Source: an uncultured Ruminococcus sp. (lineage in GTDB: Bacteria > Bacillota > Clostridia > Oscillospirales > Ruminococcaceae). Taken from it: DNA of 23,090 nucleotides. Location: positions 1-23,090 of the forward strand of contig NZ_CAMHRZ010000021.1 of the NCBI RefSeq assembly GCF_946187255.1, written 5' to 3'. The translations under genes and the position numbers were made by a program. Under the pieces are notes generated by a model. It ran no database searches and was not told the DNA's origin. It saw only the letters and a program-made list of their open reading frames with translations. The number at the start of each line of letters is the position of its first letter. The first letter of the stretch is position 1. Below are positions 1 through 7,962 of this stretch, piece by piece.

Positions 1-167
1 AGGGATACGCAACAGCTTGCCTGAATTATGCAAGAGAAATAGCCCTGCGAGAGAATTGCTATAAAATGATGCTATTGACCGGTTCAAAAGAAAAATCTAC
101 TCTCGATTTTTATGAACAAGCAGGCTATAACCGGAATGATAAAACCGCTTTTATACAATGGTTGTAA
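1..167 (+). CDS. GNAT-family N-acetyltransferase, C-terminal end only
   Basis: The reading frame is open from the left edge (first whole codon at base 3) to TAA at 165-167, giving 54 residues. The visible part has the shape of the last two motifs of the GNAT fold: GYA..CLNYAREIALRENCYKMMLLTG followed by FYEQAGY. In this family that is helix alpha3, strand beta5 and the FYE+xGF loop near the acetyl-CoA site. The substrate cannot be told because the N-terminal half lies outside the window. It converges on rnfD, with a hairpin at 201-230 between them. Confidence 0.75.
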   Translation, partial: GYATACLNYAREIALRENCYKMMLLTGSKEKSTLDFYEQAGYNRNDKTAFIQWL

Positions 168-200
168 ATTCTGATTTAGCTTAGTAACAATAAGTACAAT

Positions 201-230
201 GCCCCTGAGCACTTTGAAAGGCTCAGGGGC
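201..230. terminator. Hairpin between convergent GNAT and rnfCD genes
   Basis: Perfect 10-bp inverted repeat, GCCCCTGAGC at 201-210 and GCTCAGGGGC at 221-230, with loop ACTTTGAAAG that can pair a little further. It lies 34 nt after the GNAT stop and 37 nt after the rnfD stop on the other strand. The minus-strand side is followed by a modestly U-rich run, the plus-strand side by AAAACTT, so it fits best as the rnfCD terminator. No clean U-tract is present. Confidence 0.55.
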
Positions 231-266
231 AAAACTTCTATATGAGTACCCGTCTTGGATATTATC

Positions 267-1184
267 CTATTCTCTCGGCTTTGTTTCGGTGAACCTGTCT
301 ATCACAGGTGTCAGCAGATTGCATACCAGTATCGCTATCAGCATATTCTGCGGGACGTGTACGAAGAACCGCAGGGTACACAGTATGCTTGCCGCCAGCA
401 CACCGAATATTATCTTTCCGAGCCCTGTGGTGGGGGTGGTGACGTAGTCGCTGCCCAGGAAGAACGCCGCCAGTACAGCGCCGCCTGCCAGGACCTGGTA
501 TATACCGTCCCTGCCTGCGATGTAGGAGAACACGAGCAGCGTACCAAGGAAAGCCAGCGGCTCATGCAGTGAGATGACCCTCATCATGATGAGGTAGAAC
601 GCACCTGTCAGCAGTGCTATCACCGATACCTCTCCGAGTCCGCCGCACACGCGTCCGAGAAACATATCCGCGTATACATCCGTGCCCGACTGAAGCGAGG
701 TCTCGCCTATACTTTCCACGTCCGTATTCAGCACAGGCTCGGGGTATATGAAGCTGGAACGGAATAAGAACCAGCATACCAGTCTGCTTGCCGCTGCGGG
801 GTTGAGTATGTTCCTGCCCGTTCCCCCGAACAGCTGCTTGAATACGACTATCGCTATCAGCGTGCCTATACCCGCTTTCCAGAAGGGGAAATTCGCGGGC
901 AGCATAAATGCGAACAGCGCCCCCGTTACCGCCGATGAAAGATCGTCCGATGTATTTTTCCGCTTCATCACCAGACAGCACAGCTTTTCCCATATCATCG
1001 CGGTCAGTATGCAGAAGCCTGTCAGCAGCAGCGCACTGCCGCCGAAGATTATCCCCGAAAGCAGCAGTGAGGGCAGCAGCCCTATCATGACGTGGGTCAT
1101 TATCTTCGAGGTGGATTGATCCTCCTTGACGAAGGGTGCGGCGAAGCTTTTCAGTTCAGCCACCTCAGGTCTGAAATCTGTCAT
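267..1184 (-). CDS. rnfD: RnfD-like membrane subunit of an Rnf-type electron transport complex
   Basis: 305 residues, a normal length for RnfD/NqrB-family subunits, with several hydrophobic segments. Family marks seen are GGTGRNILNPAA (residues 120-131) and the late segment FFLGSDYVTTPTTGLGKIIFG (241-261). RnfD is a flavin-carrying membrane subunit that moves electrons between RnfC/RnfG and the quinone- or ferredoxin-linked parts of the ion-pumping complex. The ATG overlaps the rnfC stop as ATGA (1181-1184), so the two genes are translationally coupled. Odd points: the gene is followed by a hairpin and a convergent GNAT gene instead of rnfG-E-A-B, and the position of the SGAT flavin threonine motif known in proteobacterial RnfD/NqrB appears to read GGAV (234-237). 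The family is clear; whether it works in a full Rnf complex is not. Confidence 0.85.
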   Translation of the reverse strand: MTDFRPEVAELKSFAAPFVKEDQSTSKIMTHVMIGLLPSLLLSGIIFGGSALLLTGFCILTAMIWEKLCCLVMKRKNTSDDLSSAVTGALFAFMLPANFPFWKAGIGTLIAIVVFKQLFGGTGRNILNPAAASRLVCWFLFRSSFIYPEPVLNTDVESIGETSLQSGTDVYADMFLGRVCGGLGEVSVIALLTGAFYLIMMRVISLHEPLAFLGTLLVFSYIAGRDGIYQVLAGGAVLAAFFLGSDYVTTPTTGLGKIIFGVLAASILCTLRFFVHVPQNMLIAILVCNLLTPVIDRFTETKPRE

Positions 1185-2449
1185 TCTTCCTCACTCTCCT
1201 TTCTGTCAAGCAGTTCGTTCGCTCTCTCGATGACCCTGTTCAGGTCGCGCTTTGCGGGACATACATAGGTGCAGGCACCGCATCTTATACACAGCTCGGG
1301 ACGCAGTCTCGCAAGCTCTGCCTTCCTGTTCTTCTTTTTGTGAAGTGCCTTTTCTATGCGCATGGGCATCAGCGATATGGGACAGGCTCTCATGCATCTG
1401 CCGCATTTTATACAGTTGGTCTTTGCATCGCTTATTTTAAGGCTTCCCTTGCCGGGATCTATCGGCTTCATGAAGATAAGCACCGCATCATCGTTCTTTC
1501 CGAGAGGCAGCTCTGTATCCGTCACCGATCTTCCCGTCATCATGCCGCCGACTACCAGCTTTTCCGCAGGATCGACGTTTGCGTCCGCAAAAGCCAGCAG
1601 CTCCGAAAGCGGAGTACCAACAGGGGCTTCGACAACACAGGGAGTTTTTACCAGGTCGCCGTCAACAGTCACTCTGCGCTTGATGAACGGTACACCTGTT
1701 TCAAAATAGCTTGCTATGAAAGCCGCTTCGGAGGGCATAAGTATCAGCACCTTCTGATCTGCGGCAGTCTCGCCCGCTCTCAGTTTTCGTTCCGCGAGAT
1801 TGTTCACCAGCACCAGATCAGAGCCGCCGGGATAGTCGGGTCTTACTTTGCTCACCGTACAGCCCTTGACCTCGCCCGCTGCCTTCTCCATAGCGCTTAT
1901 CGCTTCGGGAAGATCGTTCGGCACAGCTACTATGATATTCTCTATGCCCATAAGTCTGCTCGTCAGTGCGATGCCCGCAGTGATCAGCTGACTGTCATCC
2001 AGAATACACCTGTATTCAGAGGTCACATACTGCTCGCTCTCGGTGCCGTTGATGATAAGTATATCCGCATCGCGTGCGGCTGCCAGCTTGAAGCCTGCCG
2101 TACATCCCGATGCGCACACCGCAGATATAAAGCTGTCGCGGTCATCGGCTCTCGGCATCTTCACAGCGGCTTGCTTCTGCTCTGCATCGGCTTTGATGAC
2201 TACCGCATCGTAGCTGCCCGCAGGATCGTCTATCCTCTTTATCTCCTCCACCTTGCCCGATACGGAAGCGTGTGAGGGTACCATGCCGCTGCTTATCCTG
2301 CTGCCTGCCAGCACCCACTGTCCCGCTTTTACTTCCGCTTCACCGTCGTGCGGCACGGGAACGTATACTCTTTCGGGTGTCGGCAGAGCTATCGTAATGC
2401 TCTTTTCGGTATTTTTATCCCTGTCGAGGAATATACCCCATATCTTCAA
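1181..2449 (-). CDS. rnfC: Divergent RnfC-like iron-sulfur subunit
   Basis: 422 residues. Two 4Fe-4S binding motifs near the C-terminus (C346, C349, C352, C356 and C387, C390, C393, C397), the biotinyl/lipoyl-like N-terminal region with HASVSGKV, the core LIINGTESEQYVTSEYR (131-147) and VVGGMMTGRS (299-308) identify RnfC, the peripheral subunit that normally oxidises or reduces NAD. Start is TTG at 2449, chosen because AGGAG lies 8 nt upstream and no nearer ATG fits. Unusual features: the N-terminal HPP-type motif is absent, and the glycine-rich GLGGAGFPT-type loop of RnfC/NuoF-like proteins is replaced by ASGCTAGFK (113-121). That suggests altered or lost NADH handling (inference). It overlaps rnfD by 4 bases. 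A 95-nt gap separates it from the XRE gene upstream. Confidence 0.85.
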   Translation of the reverse strand: MKIWGIFLDRDKNTEKSITIALPTPERVYVPVPHDGEAEVKAGQWVLAGSRISSGMVPSHASVSGKVEEIKRIDDPAGSYDAVVIKADAEQKQAAVKMPRADDRDSFISAVCASGCTAGFKLAAARDADILIINGTESEQYVTSEYRCILDDSQLITAGIALTSRLMGIENIIVAVPNDLPEAISAMEKAAGEVKGCTVSKVRPDYPGGSDLVLVNNLAERKLRAGETAADQKVLILMPSEAAFIASYFETGVPFIKRRVTVDGDLVKTPCVVEAPVGTPLSELLAFADANVDPAEKLVVGGMMTGRSVTDTELPLGKNDDAVLIFMKPIDPGKGSLKISDAKTNCIKCGRCMRACPISLMPMRIEKALHKKKNRKAELARLRPELCIRCGACTYVCPAKRDLNRVIERANELLDRKESEEE

Positions 2450-2471
2450 AATATCAACTCCTGTTTACTGA

Positions 2472-2494
2472 TGCGGGATACCGCCCGTCCCGCA
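2472..2494 (-). other. Leader hairpin upstream of rnfC
   Basis: TGCGGGA (2472-2478) and TCCCGCA (2488-2494) form a 7-bp GC-rich inverted repeat with a 9-nt loop, just before the AGGAG site of rnfC on the minus strand. It is followed by no U-run, so it is more likely a leader structure than a terminator. Function is unknown. Confidence 0.35.
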
Positions 2495-2544
2495 GGATAT
2501 TTCGCAAAGATGCTTGAAATATCTGTATTAATGTGTTATAATAA

Positions 2545-3180
2545 TTAAAAGGTGCCCGGCTCGCGGTAGGTCTTGTTCGTAGAGCTCAGCATGAACTCAC
2601 ATTCTGCGATAAATGCACGGAGCTCCGCGTTCCTTTCGGGCGTAAGTTCAAAGCGGCTCGCGTTTATGCTGCGGCATTCGCGTATGAATTTACCCATATT
2701 CTCGGGTGCTGCGGTGATTATATTCATTACGGCTTCTACAGCCTCGTCGTATCCCAGCTTGAACAGCTTTTCGCTGTTTTTCGGATTTTCACGGTATAAA
2801 GTGCGGAATATCACATATACCATCAGCTTCAGGCAGTTGTTGGTGCCTGCCAGCAGTGCATCCGAACGGCTTTTGTCCACCAGCGAATACAGCAGATCAA
2901 GGCTGATATCCGACTTGGTGGGTGACGGGAATTCGCTCAGGTGGAAATCCTGTTTTTCACTGCCGAATATCATCCCGTAGGGTACCTTGTAGTAACGTAT
3001 CAGTGAGATTATCTGCGCTGTGCAGGCACTTTTCTGCCCGCGTTCCAGCGATGAAAGGAAGGACTGCGAGATCCCCGTAGCTTCTGCTGCCTGCTTCTGG
3101 GTTATGCCCATCAGCAGTCTCACGCTGCGCAGACGTTCACCGACTTCTATGAGATATTGTCGGTTGTTTTCGTCGTTCAT
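2545..3180 (-). CDS. XRE-family helix-turn-helix transcriptional regulator
   Basis: 211 residues. Residues about 12-66 form a Cro/C1-type HTH: RLRSVRLLMGITQKQAAEATGISQSFLSSLERG matches the helix2-helix3 pattern, with Q28 and S38 to S43 in the usual contact region. The remaining ~145 residues are helical and not recognised; no known ligand-binding fold was identified. Start ATG 3180 has GGGGAG 11 nt upstream, and a strong promoter precedes it. The gene lies directly upstream of rnfC on the same strand, so it could be co-transcribed with, or regulate, rnfCD; this is inference from position only. Confidence 0.8.
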   Translation of the reverse strand: MNDENNRQYLIEVGERLRSVRLLMGITQKQAAEATGISQSFLSSLERGQKSACTAQIISLIRYYKVPYGMIFGSEKQDFHLSEFPSPTKSDISLDLLYSLVDKSRSDALLAGTNNCLKLMVYVIFRTLYRENPKNSEKLFKLGYDEAVEAVMNIITAAPENMGKFIRECRSINASRFELTPERNAELRAFIAECEFMLSSTNKTYREPGTF

Positions 3181-3252
3181 TCTGAAATCATCTCCCCGAA
3201 CAGTTATTGATCACAAGGGTACGGAACACAGCAGAACAGTACACTGCTTTTT

Positions 3253-3281
3253 ATTATACAACAGTTTTCCTGTTTTGTAAA
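3253..3281 (-). promoter_or_regulatory. Sigma-A-type promoter of the XRE regulator gene
   Basis: On the minus strand TTTACA (3276-3281) and TATAAT (3253-3258) are separated by 17 nt. The spacer holds a short inverted repeat AACAG/CTGTT that could be an operator. It is 73 nt upstream of the ATG at 3180. Confidence 0.7.
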
Positions 3282-3314
3282 GGGAAAATATATATTTTTA
3301 AAGGAGAAGACCCA

Positions 3315-3989
3315 ATGAAAGGATACAGGATCGCGTTTATCCGACACGGTATGACCGAAGCCAACGAGGACGGACGATATATAGGCACCACCGATCTCCC
3401 GCTCAGCAGTACGGGTGCGCAGGAGCTTTTTGACAAGCTGGAAAGGCTTGATTATCCCAACCCGCAGAAGGTGTACATATCACCGCTTAAACGCTGCAAG
3501 CAGACAGCGGGGATAATATACCCCAACTGCTATACCGTTGAGCTGGATGAACTGAGAGAGATGGATTTTGGCTCTTTCGAGAACAAGAAAGCCGAAGATC
3601 TCATGGATACTCCCGAATATAAGCAGTACATAAAGGGCGGGCTTGACAATCCCCCTCCGGGCGGCGAATCCGCAAGAGATATGGTCAACCGCTGCTATGA
3701 AGCGATAAAGATAATAATATCCGATATGATGTATGAGGGTCTTACCTCTGCGGCGGTGGTAACTCACGGTGGCATCATAATGAATATGCTCAGCTGCTTC
3801 GGGGTGCCCAAGCGCAGACCTATGGAGTACGCCTGTGATTTCGGTGAGGGCTTTGAGGTCATGGTGACAGCGTCCATGTGGCAAAGGTCGGAAGCATTCG
3901 AGATCCTGGGAAGATATCCCGACCGTGACGATCTCGGTGACCGCACCGACTTTTTCGATGAGGAAGAAGCGGAAGATGATACCGAGTGA
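3315..3989 (+). CDS. Histidine phosphatase (phosphoglycerate mutase-like) family protein
   Basis: 224 residues from ATG 3315, which follows AAAGGAGAAGACCCA; an in-frame start at 3207 lies ahead of this ribosome binding site and is unlikely. The family signature RHG with the phosphorylated His (H11), R60 in SPLKR, E82 in REMDFG and the second catalytic His H151 in VVTHGG are all present. These enzymes transfer phosphate through phosphohistidine; members include cofactor-dependent phosphoglycerate mutases and alpha-ribazole or sugar phosphatases. The substrate cannot be assigned. The C-terminus is very acidic (DFFDEEEAEDDTE). It is the first gene of a plus-strand run that continues to trmK. Confidence 0.85.
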   Translation: MKGYRIAFIRHGMTEANEDGRYIGTTDLPLSSTGAQELFDKLERLDYPNPQKVYISPLKRCKQTAGIIYPNCYTVELDELREMDFGSFENKKAEDLMDTPEYKQYIKGGLDNPPPGGESARDMVNRCYEAIKIIISDMMYEGLTSAAVVTHGGIIMNMLSCFGVPKRRPMEYACDFGEGFEVMVTASMWQRSEAFEILGRYPDRDDLGDRTDFFDEEEAEDDTE

Positions 3990-4029
3990 TAATACCGCTC
4001 ATCCGGAAGTAATAAAGGAGGAAAGCCCT

Positions 4030-4863
4030 GTGTCTGATCATGAGATAAGACAAAAAGCCATACGCAGGCTTACCCGCAACAGCGGTGAGTGTGTGTCACT
4101 GGTGGTGTTCCAGTTTTCTGTGGTGGCACTGCTGGTGCTGTGTGAATCCACACTGTACCTCTCGCTGAAAAGCGTGGGGTATAACTGGCTGTACAGCGTC
4201 AGGGACTTTTTTACAGGCAGACATTCGACCATACTGTTCTGGCTGAGTAAGACCGTTATTGAATTTGCGGTCTGTGCCCCCAGTTTCGGGCTGGCGCGGA
4301 GGCTTTTCCTGGATATAGCCATAAACGGCGACCTTATCGAAACAAGGCAGTATATCACCGCCCATTCGGTGAAGTACTATACCAACCTGTTCTATTCGTC
4401 GCTGGTGCAGTTTTTTGTAAAGCTTACAGTTATGACTCCGGGACTGATATCTATGTACGGGGTCTATCACTGGGCGCGTGAGATAACGCTCAACCATCTG
4501 ACTTCATTTGCGCTGCTGGCGCTGACGGGAAGTCTCAGCTTTACGGCGGTGTGGGCGTTCCTGTCACTCAGGTACTGTGTGTCACTCGCACTGACACCTT
4601 ACATCATGGCGCTAAACCCCCGTTCAAGCGTGTTCGATGCCTGCGACCTTTCGATAAAGGTGATGGAGGGCAAACACGGCAGGTATCTGTCCTTCTTGCT
4701 TCATTTTCTGAAGTTCCTGCCCGCAATGGTGCTGGTATACCCCTTCTTTGCAATATACCCTTATTTCAAGGTGTGCTATGCGCTGTTCATGTATGAGATG
4801 CTGGGAGAGCGCAACCACGATAAGCTTCCCGGTATGATAAAGAGATGGAAGAAGTATCTGTGA
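4030..4863 (+). CDS. DUF975-like multi-pass membrane protein
   Basis: 277 residues from GTG 4030, preferred over upstream in-frame ATGs (3925, 3958, 3976) because AAAGGAGG lies 8 nt before it. About five to six hydrophobic segments are visible. The C-terminal part, with ALNPRSSVFDACDLSIKVMEGK and then a long hydrophobic stretch ending YALFMYEML, follows the pattern of DUF975 proteins (dNP..eAl..S..lM.G.k, then PY....a.FYe). No function is established for that family. It starts 40 nt after the phosphatase stop and overlaps the next gene. The family match is by eye and tentative; that it is a real membrane protein gene is well supported. Confidence 0.75.
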   Translation: MSDHEIRQKAIRRLTRNSGECVSLVVFQFSVVALLVLCESTLYLSLKSVGYNWLYSVRDFFTGRHSTILFWLSKTVIEFAVCAPSFGLARRLFLDIAINGDLIETRQYITAHSVKYYTNLFYSSLVQFFVKLTVMTPGLISMYGVYHWAREITLNHLTSFALLALTGSLSFTAVWAFLSLRYCVSLALTPYIMALNPRSSVFDACDLSIKVMEGKHGRYLSFLLHFLKFLPAMVLVYPFFAIYPYFKVCYALFMYEMLGERNHDKLPGMIKRWKKYL

Positions 4864-5675
4864 GGATGCTCACCGTCACTCAGGATGAGGACGGCGCGTC
4901 AGTAAGGGATATACTGCGTGGCAGAGGATTTTCGCGAAGACTGCTGACAAGGCTGAAAAACTCGGGCGGGATCACACTGGAGGGCGAGACCGTAAAGGTC
5001 ACTGTCCGTGCATACTGCGGGCAGCGTATAGGCGTGGAGGAGACTTCCGATGCCTGCCCCGAACCGAACCCCGAGTTGGATGTCCCGGTGCTTTATGAGG
5101 ACGGGGACGTTATAGTATTTGACAAGCCCGATGATATGCCTGTGCATGAGTCGATAAACCACCGCGGGGATACGCTGGCGAATTACTATGCCCATATCTG
5201 CCGCGGACTTACCTTCCGCGCAGTGAACAGGCTGGACAGAGGTACGGCGGGCTGTGTCTGTGTGGCTAAGACGAGGTATGCGGCTAATATACTCGGCGGG
5301 AGCATCAGCAAGGTGTATGAGGGGCTGATACCTCCGACAAAGCTGAGCGGCGGACGGGTGTGCGCACCTATCGCAAGAGAACGGGAGTCGGTGATACTCC
5401 GCTGTGTCCGTAAGGACGGGAAGTATTCAGCCACCTGCTGGCAGGTGACGGAAAGACGCTCAGATTCCTGCCTTTGCAGGTTTTATCTGGAAACGGGACG
5501 CACACATCAGATAAGGGTACACATGGCGCATATCGGACTTCCTCTGATAGGTGATGATATGTACGGCGGCGACTGTTCCTCACGAACGGGGCAGGCGCTG
5601 ATATGCAGAGAGATAAGCTTTATCTCCCCCGAAAGCGGGGAAAGGATCACGGTAAGATCAAAGAGAGATATATGA
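4860..5675 (+). CDS. RluA-family pseudouridine synthase
   Basis: About 271 residues. The catalytic motif is VNRLDRGTAGCVCVAKT (Asp within RLDR), preceded by an S4-like N-terminal region (RRLLTRLKNSGGITLEGE) and VLYEDGDVIVFDKPDDMPVHES, and followed by ETGRTHQIRVHMAHIGLPLIGDDMYGG, the usual RluA C-terminal signature. It isomerises uridine to pseudouridine in rRNA or tRNA; the target site is not predictable. Start is uncertain: GTG 4860 overlaps the previous stop as GTGA and has GGAAGAAG upstream; ATG 4845 and ATG 4866 are in frame. Stop TGA at 5673-5675. Confidence 0.88.
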   Translation: MRMLTVTQDEDGASVRDILRGRGFSRRLLTRLKNSGGITLEGETVKVTVRAYCGQRIGVEETSDACPEPNPELDVPVLYEDGDVIVFDKPDDMPVHESINHRGDTLANYYAHICRGLTFRAVNRLDRGTAGCVCVAKTRYAANILGGSISKVYEGLIPPTKLSGGRVCAPIARERESVILRCVRKDGKYSATCWQVTERRSDSCLCRFYLETGRTHQIRVHMAHIGLPLIGDDMYGGDCSSRTGQALICREISFISPESGERITVRSKRDI

Positions 5676-5698
5676 TATACAAACAAGGAGGCAGGATA

Positions 5699-6217
5699 AT
5701 GGTACCTGTATTTTTATGCGGATTTATGGGCTGCGGCAAAAGCACCGTCGGCAGGATACTGGCAAGAAGACTGAAATGCAAATGTACGGATCTGGATGAC
5801 TATATCGAGAAGCAGGAGGGTATGTCGATACCCGAGATATTCGAGCAGAAAGGGGAGCCCTATTTCCGTGAAAAGGAAACGGAGGCGCTGGCTGCTTTCA
5901 GAGAAACGGGCGGCGTAGTCGCTACGGGCGGCGGTGCGCTGCTTTCGGAGAAGAACGGCGAGACCGCGAAAAATGCGGGTATGGTAGTATTCATAGATAC
6001 CGATTTCAATGTATGCTATTCAAGGATAAAGGACGATCCTCACCGTCCCATAGCTGCAAGCTCGACCCGTGAGCAGCTGAAAGAAAGGTTCGATGACCGC
6101 AGACCAAAGTATATGGCACATTCGCATTACGCCATTGCGGGCGGCTATCCGCCGATAGTTATCGCAGTCAAGATCGAGCGGCTCTATAAAAAGTTTGTCA
6201 GAGAGGTGGAGAGTTAG
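5699..6217 (+). CDS. aroK: Shikimate kinase
   Basis: 172 residues, the usual length. Walker A GFMGCGKS (8-15), shikimate-binding D32/D34 in TDLDDYIE, R57 in PYFREKE, the GGG loop in VVATGGGALL (77-79), lid arginine R116 and the RRPKY adenine-loop segment (134-138) are all present. It phosphorylates shikimate at the 3-hydroxyl with ATP in chorismate and aromatic amino acid synthesis. ATG 5699 is chosen because AAGGAGG ends 7 nt before it; an upstream in-frame ATG at 5672 overlaps the previous stop but would put the ribosome binding site inside the gene. No other shikimate pathway gene is in the window. Confidence 0.93.
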   Translation: MVPVFLCGFMGCGKSTVGRILARRLKCKCTDLDDYIEKQEGMSIPEIFEQKGEPYFREKETEALAAFRETGGVVATGGGALLSEKNGETAKNAGMVVFIDTDFNVCYSRIKDDPHRPIAASSTREQLKERFDDRRPKYMAHSHYAIAGGYPPIVIAVKIERLYKKFVREVES

Positions 6218-6219
6218 AA

Positions 6220-7152
6220 GTGTTCAATAATGAAAATATACAGGCACAGGGAGAATTCAAGCCGAAACTCTCGGGCGGTGCGCTGGTCGCATGGATAATC
6301 GCTGCAATGTTCCTGTTCATGGGGATATGGATATCGATAGAGGCATACGAGACAGAAGCGCTGATAGGCTTTGGCATATTTGCGGGATTCATCGGTGCCA
6401 TAGGTGCGATCCCTCAGCTTTTGCTGGTGGGAAATGCCAAGAAGAACGTGCTGGTGGCGACCGAGAGATGCATATACTGCAAAAGCCCTTCTACCAAACA
6501 GTTCAGCTATGCGCCCGACCTGATGGAGGTACCTTATGATTCTATTGTGAATATCAAAGTGACCCCCGAAGGACTCAGCAGGATGAACGGCGATACGGTC
6601 ATACTCTATCTGCCCAACAGTGTTATATCCTTCCACAATGTGACAAATGCGCCGCAGATCGTTATGGCGATAAAGAACAAGGTGGAGGAGATAAAGGGTC
6701 CCATGCCGCCTATGGGTTATATCCCCATGCTGCCGAACTACGGTCAGCCCTTCGGCGCACAGCCCTACTATCAGCCCATGTACGCCCCAATGCAGAATAA
6801 TTACGGACAGCCGCCCTACGCTCAGCCGATGCAGCGCGGATACGGACAGCCCAATATGCCGCCCTACGGTCAGCCGAATATGGGCTATGGTCAGCCCAAT
6901 ATGCCCCCCTACGGCGGACAGCCGCAGATGGGTTACAATCAGCCGAACTACGGCTACCCCCAGAATATGCAGCCCAACTATCAGAACCCTGCACCCGCAC
7001 AGACGGGATACGGCTATAACAACGATCCCGTTAAGCACGCAGACACACTCACAAGTGCAGAGGATGAACGCCCCAGATTTGACCCCGAAACGGGCGAGTC
7101 GATACATTACGACGACCAGCCTCCCGCAAACAATGGTTTCGGTCAGCAGTGA
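6220..7152 (+). CDS. Two-pass membrane protein with a Q/P/Y/N-rich low-complexity tail
   Basis: 310 residues from GTG 6220, with GGTGGAG 8 nt upstream. Residues ~20-70 hold two hydrophobic segments (LVAWIIAAMFLFMGIW and FGIFAGFIGAIGAIPQLLLVG). Residues ~75-148 look like a small beta-rich domain of bacterial PH type (NVLVATERCIYC ... VPYDSIVNIKVTPEG ... VILYLPNSVISFHNV); this is a guess from the pattern. Residues ~155-270 are degenerate repeats of YGQPNMPPYGQPN type, then an acidic end. Topology and tail composition point to a membrane-anchored protein with a disordered tail, possibly a scaffold. No function is known to me. It sits 2 nt after aroK and 15 nt before trmK. Confidence 0.78.
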   Translation: MFNNENIQAQGEFKPKLSGGALVAWIIAAMFLFMGIWISIEAYETEALIGFGIFAGFIGAIGAIPQLLLVGNAKKNVLVATERCIYCKSPSTKQFSYAPDLMEVPYDSIVNIKVTPEGLSRMNGDTVILYLPNSVISFHNVTNAPQIVMAIKNKVEEIKGPMPPMGYIPMLPNYGQPFGAQPYYQPMYAPMQNNYGQPPYAQPMQRGYGQPNMPPYGQPNMGYGQPNMPPYGGQPQMGYNQPNYGYPQNMQPNYQNPAPAQTGYGYNNDPVKHADTLTSAEDERPRFDPETGESIHYDDQPPANNGFGQQ

Positions 7153-7167
7153 CAGGGAGGTCAGCTA

Positions 7168-7869
7168 ATGGACAAAAGACTTCTGACCTGCGTTTCGCTG
7201 TGCAGGGGCAGACGTATCGCGGATATAGGCACAGATCACGGCTATCTGCCCTGTTATATGGCGGCGGAGGGGCTGTGTGACAGCGCACTTGCCTGTGATA
7301 CCGCACCGCTCCCCCTTGAAAGCGCAAAGGCCAATATAAGGGAGAACGGTCTGGAGGACAAGGTCACGGCGATACTTTCCGACGGCCTTGAAAAAGTCCC
7401 TCCCGAGGGTCTTACGGATATAGTCATAGCAGGCATGGGCGGTGAGCTTATCGCGGCTATACTTCAAAAGTGCAGCTGGCTGACTTCCGCGCAGCCGCCT
7501 GTAAATCTCGTGCTCCAGCCCATGACAAAATGGGATCACCTGAGAAAATGGCTGTATGACAATAACTTTATCGTAACTGCCGAAAAGCCCTGTATAAGCG
7601 GACGTTTCGTGTATTCGGTGATGCAGGCGCATTACGCGGGTGAAAAGCCGCCGTATCCCTGCGATCTCAGATATCTCTACTGCGGTCTGGTAACTCCCGA
7701 AACTCAGGACGGACGCGAGTATCTGCTAAGGCAGTCGAAGCGCCTTGAAGCCGCCGCAAAGGGAAAGGCAGCATCGGGTGACGATAACGCCGCCCTTGAA
7801 ATGAAGACCCTTGCCGCCGAACTGCTGCTCCGCATCGATTCGGAGATCGGCACAAACGGTCCCAAATAA
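7168..7869 (+). CDS. trmK: tRNA (adenine(22)-N(1))-methyltransferase TrmK
   Basis: 233 residues. The SAM-binding motif IADIGTDHGYLP (17-28), acidic CDTAP (43-47), AGMGGE (88-93) and LQPM (116-119) match TrmK/YqfN, which methylates N1 of A22 in bacterial tRNA. ATG 7168 follows GGGAGG at 7 nt. TrmK is usually followed by a Nif3-like gene; here a terminator comes at once, so it ends the plus-strand run that starts with the histidine phosphatase. Confidence 0.92.
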   Translation: MDKRLLTCVSLCRGRRIADIGTDHGYLPCYMAAEGLCDSALACDTAPLPLESAKANIRENGLEDKVTAILSDGLEKVPPEGLTDIVIAGMGGELIAAILQKCSWLTSAQPPVNLVLQPMTKWDHLRKWLYDNNFIVTAEKPCISGRFVYSVMQAHYAGEKPPYPCDLRYLYCGLVTPETQDGREYLLRQSKRLEAAAKGKAASGDDNAALEMKTLAAELLLRIDSEIGTNGPK

Positions 7870-7874
7870 ACACC

Positions 7875-7907
7875 AAAGCCCGAAGACAGCTGCCTTCGGG
7901 CTTTTTG
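7875..7907 (+). terminator. Rho-independent terminator after trmK
   Basis: AAAGCCCGAAG (7875-7885) pairs with CTTCGGGCTTT (7894-7904), loop ACAGCTGC, and the run continues as TTTTTG. It starts 6 nt past the trmK stop. It may also slow transcription arriving from the opposite strand. Confidence 0.93.
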
Positions 7908-7962
7908 TTCGCCATATAGTTCTTTTATCCCGAGTACTGCGGGAAGACTCTTTTTCGGCAGG

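Noticed and set aside
1340..2275. Long open frame (311 codons) on the plus strand
   Set aside because: It is antisense to rnfC, rich in His, Arg and Tyr without any family motif, and has no ribosome binding site.
3207..3314. Upstream start for the histidine phosphatase
   Set aside because: The 36 extra residues precede the AAAGGAG site at 3300-3306 and overlap the promoter region; family N-termini begin at MKGYRIAFIRHG.
6214..7107. Long open frame (297 codons) on the minus strand
   Set aside because: It mirrors the repeat-rich membrane protein gene; its composition is explained by the antisense of the GQP repeats.
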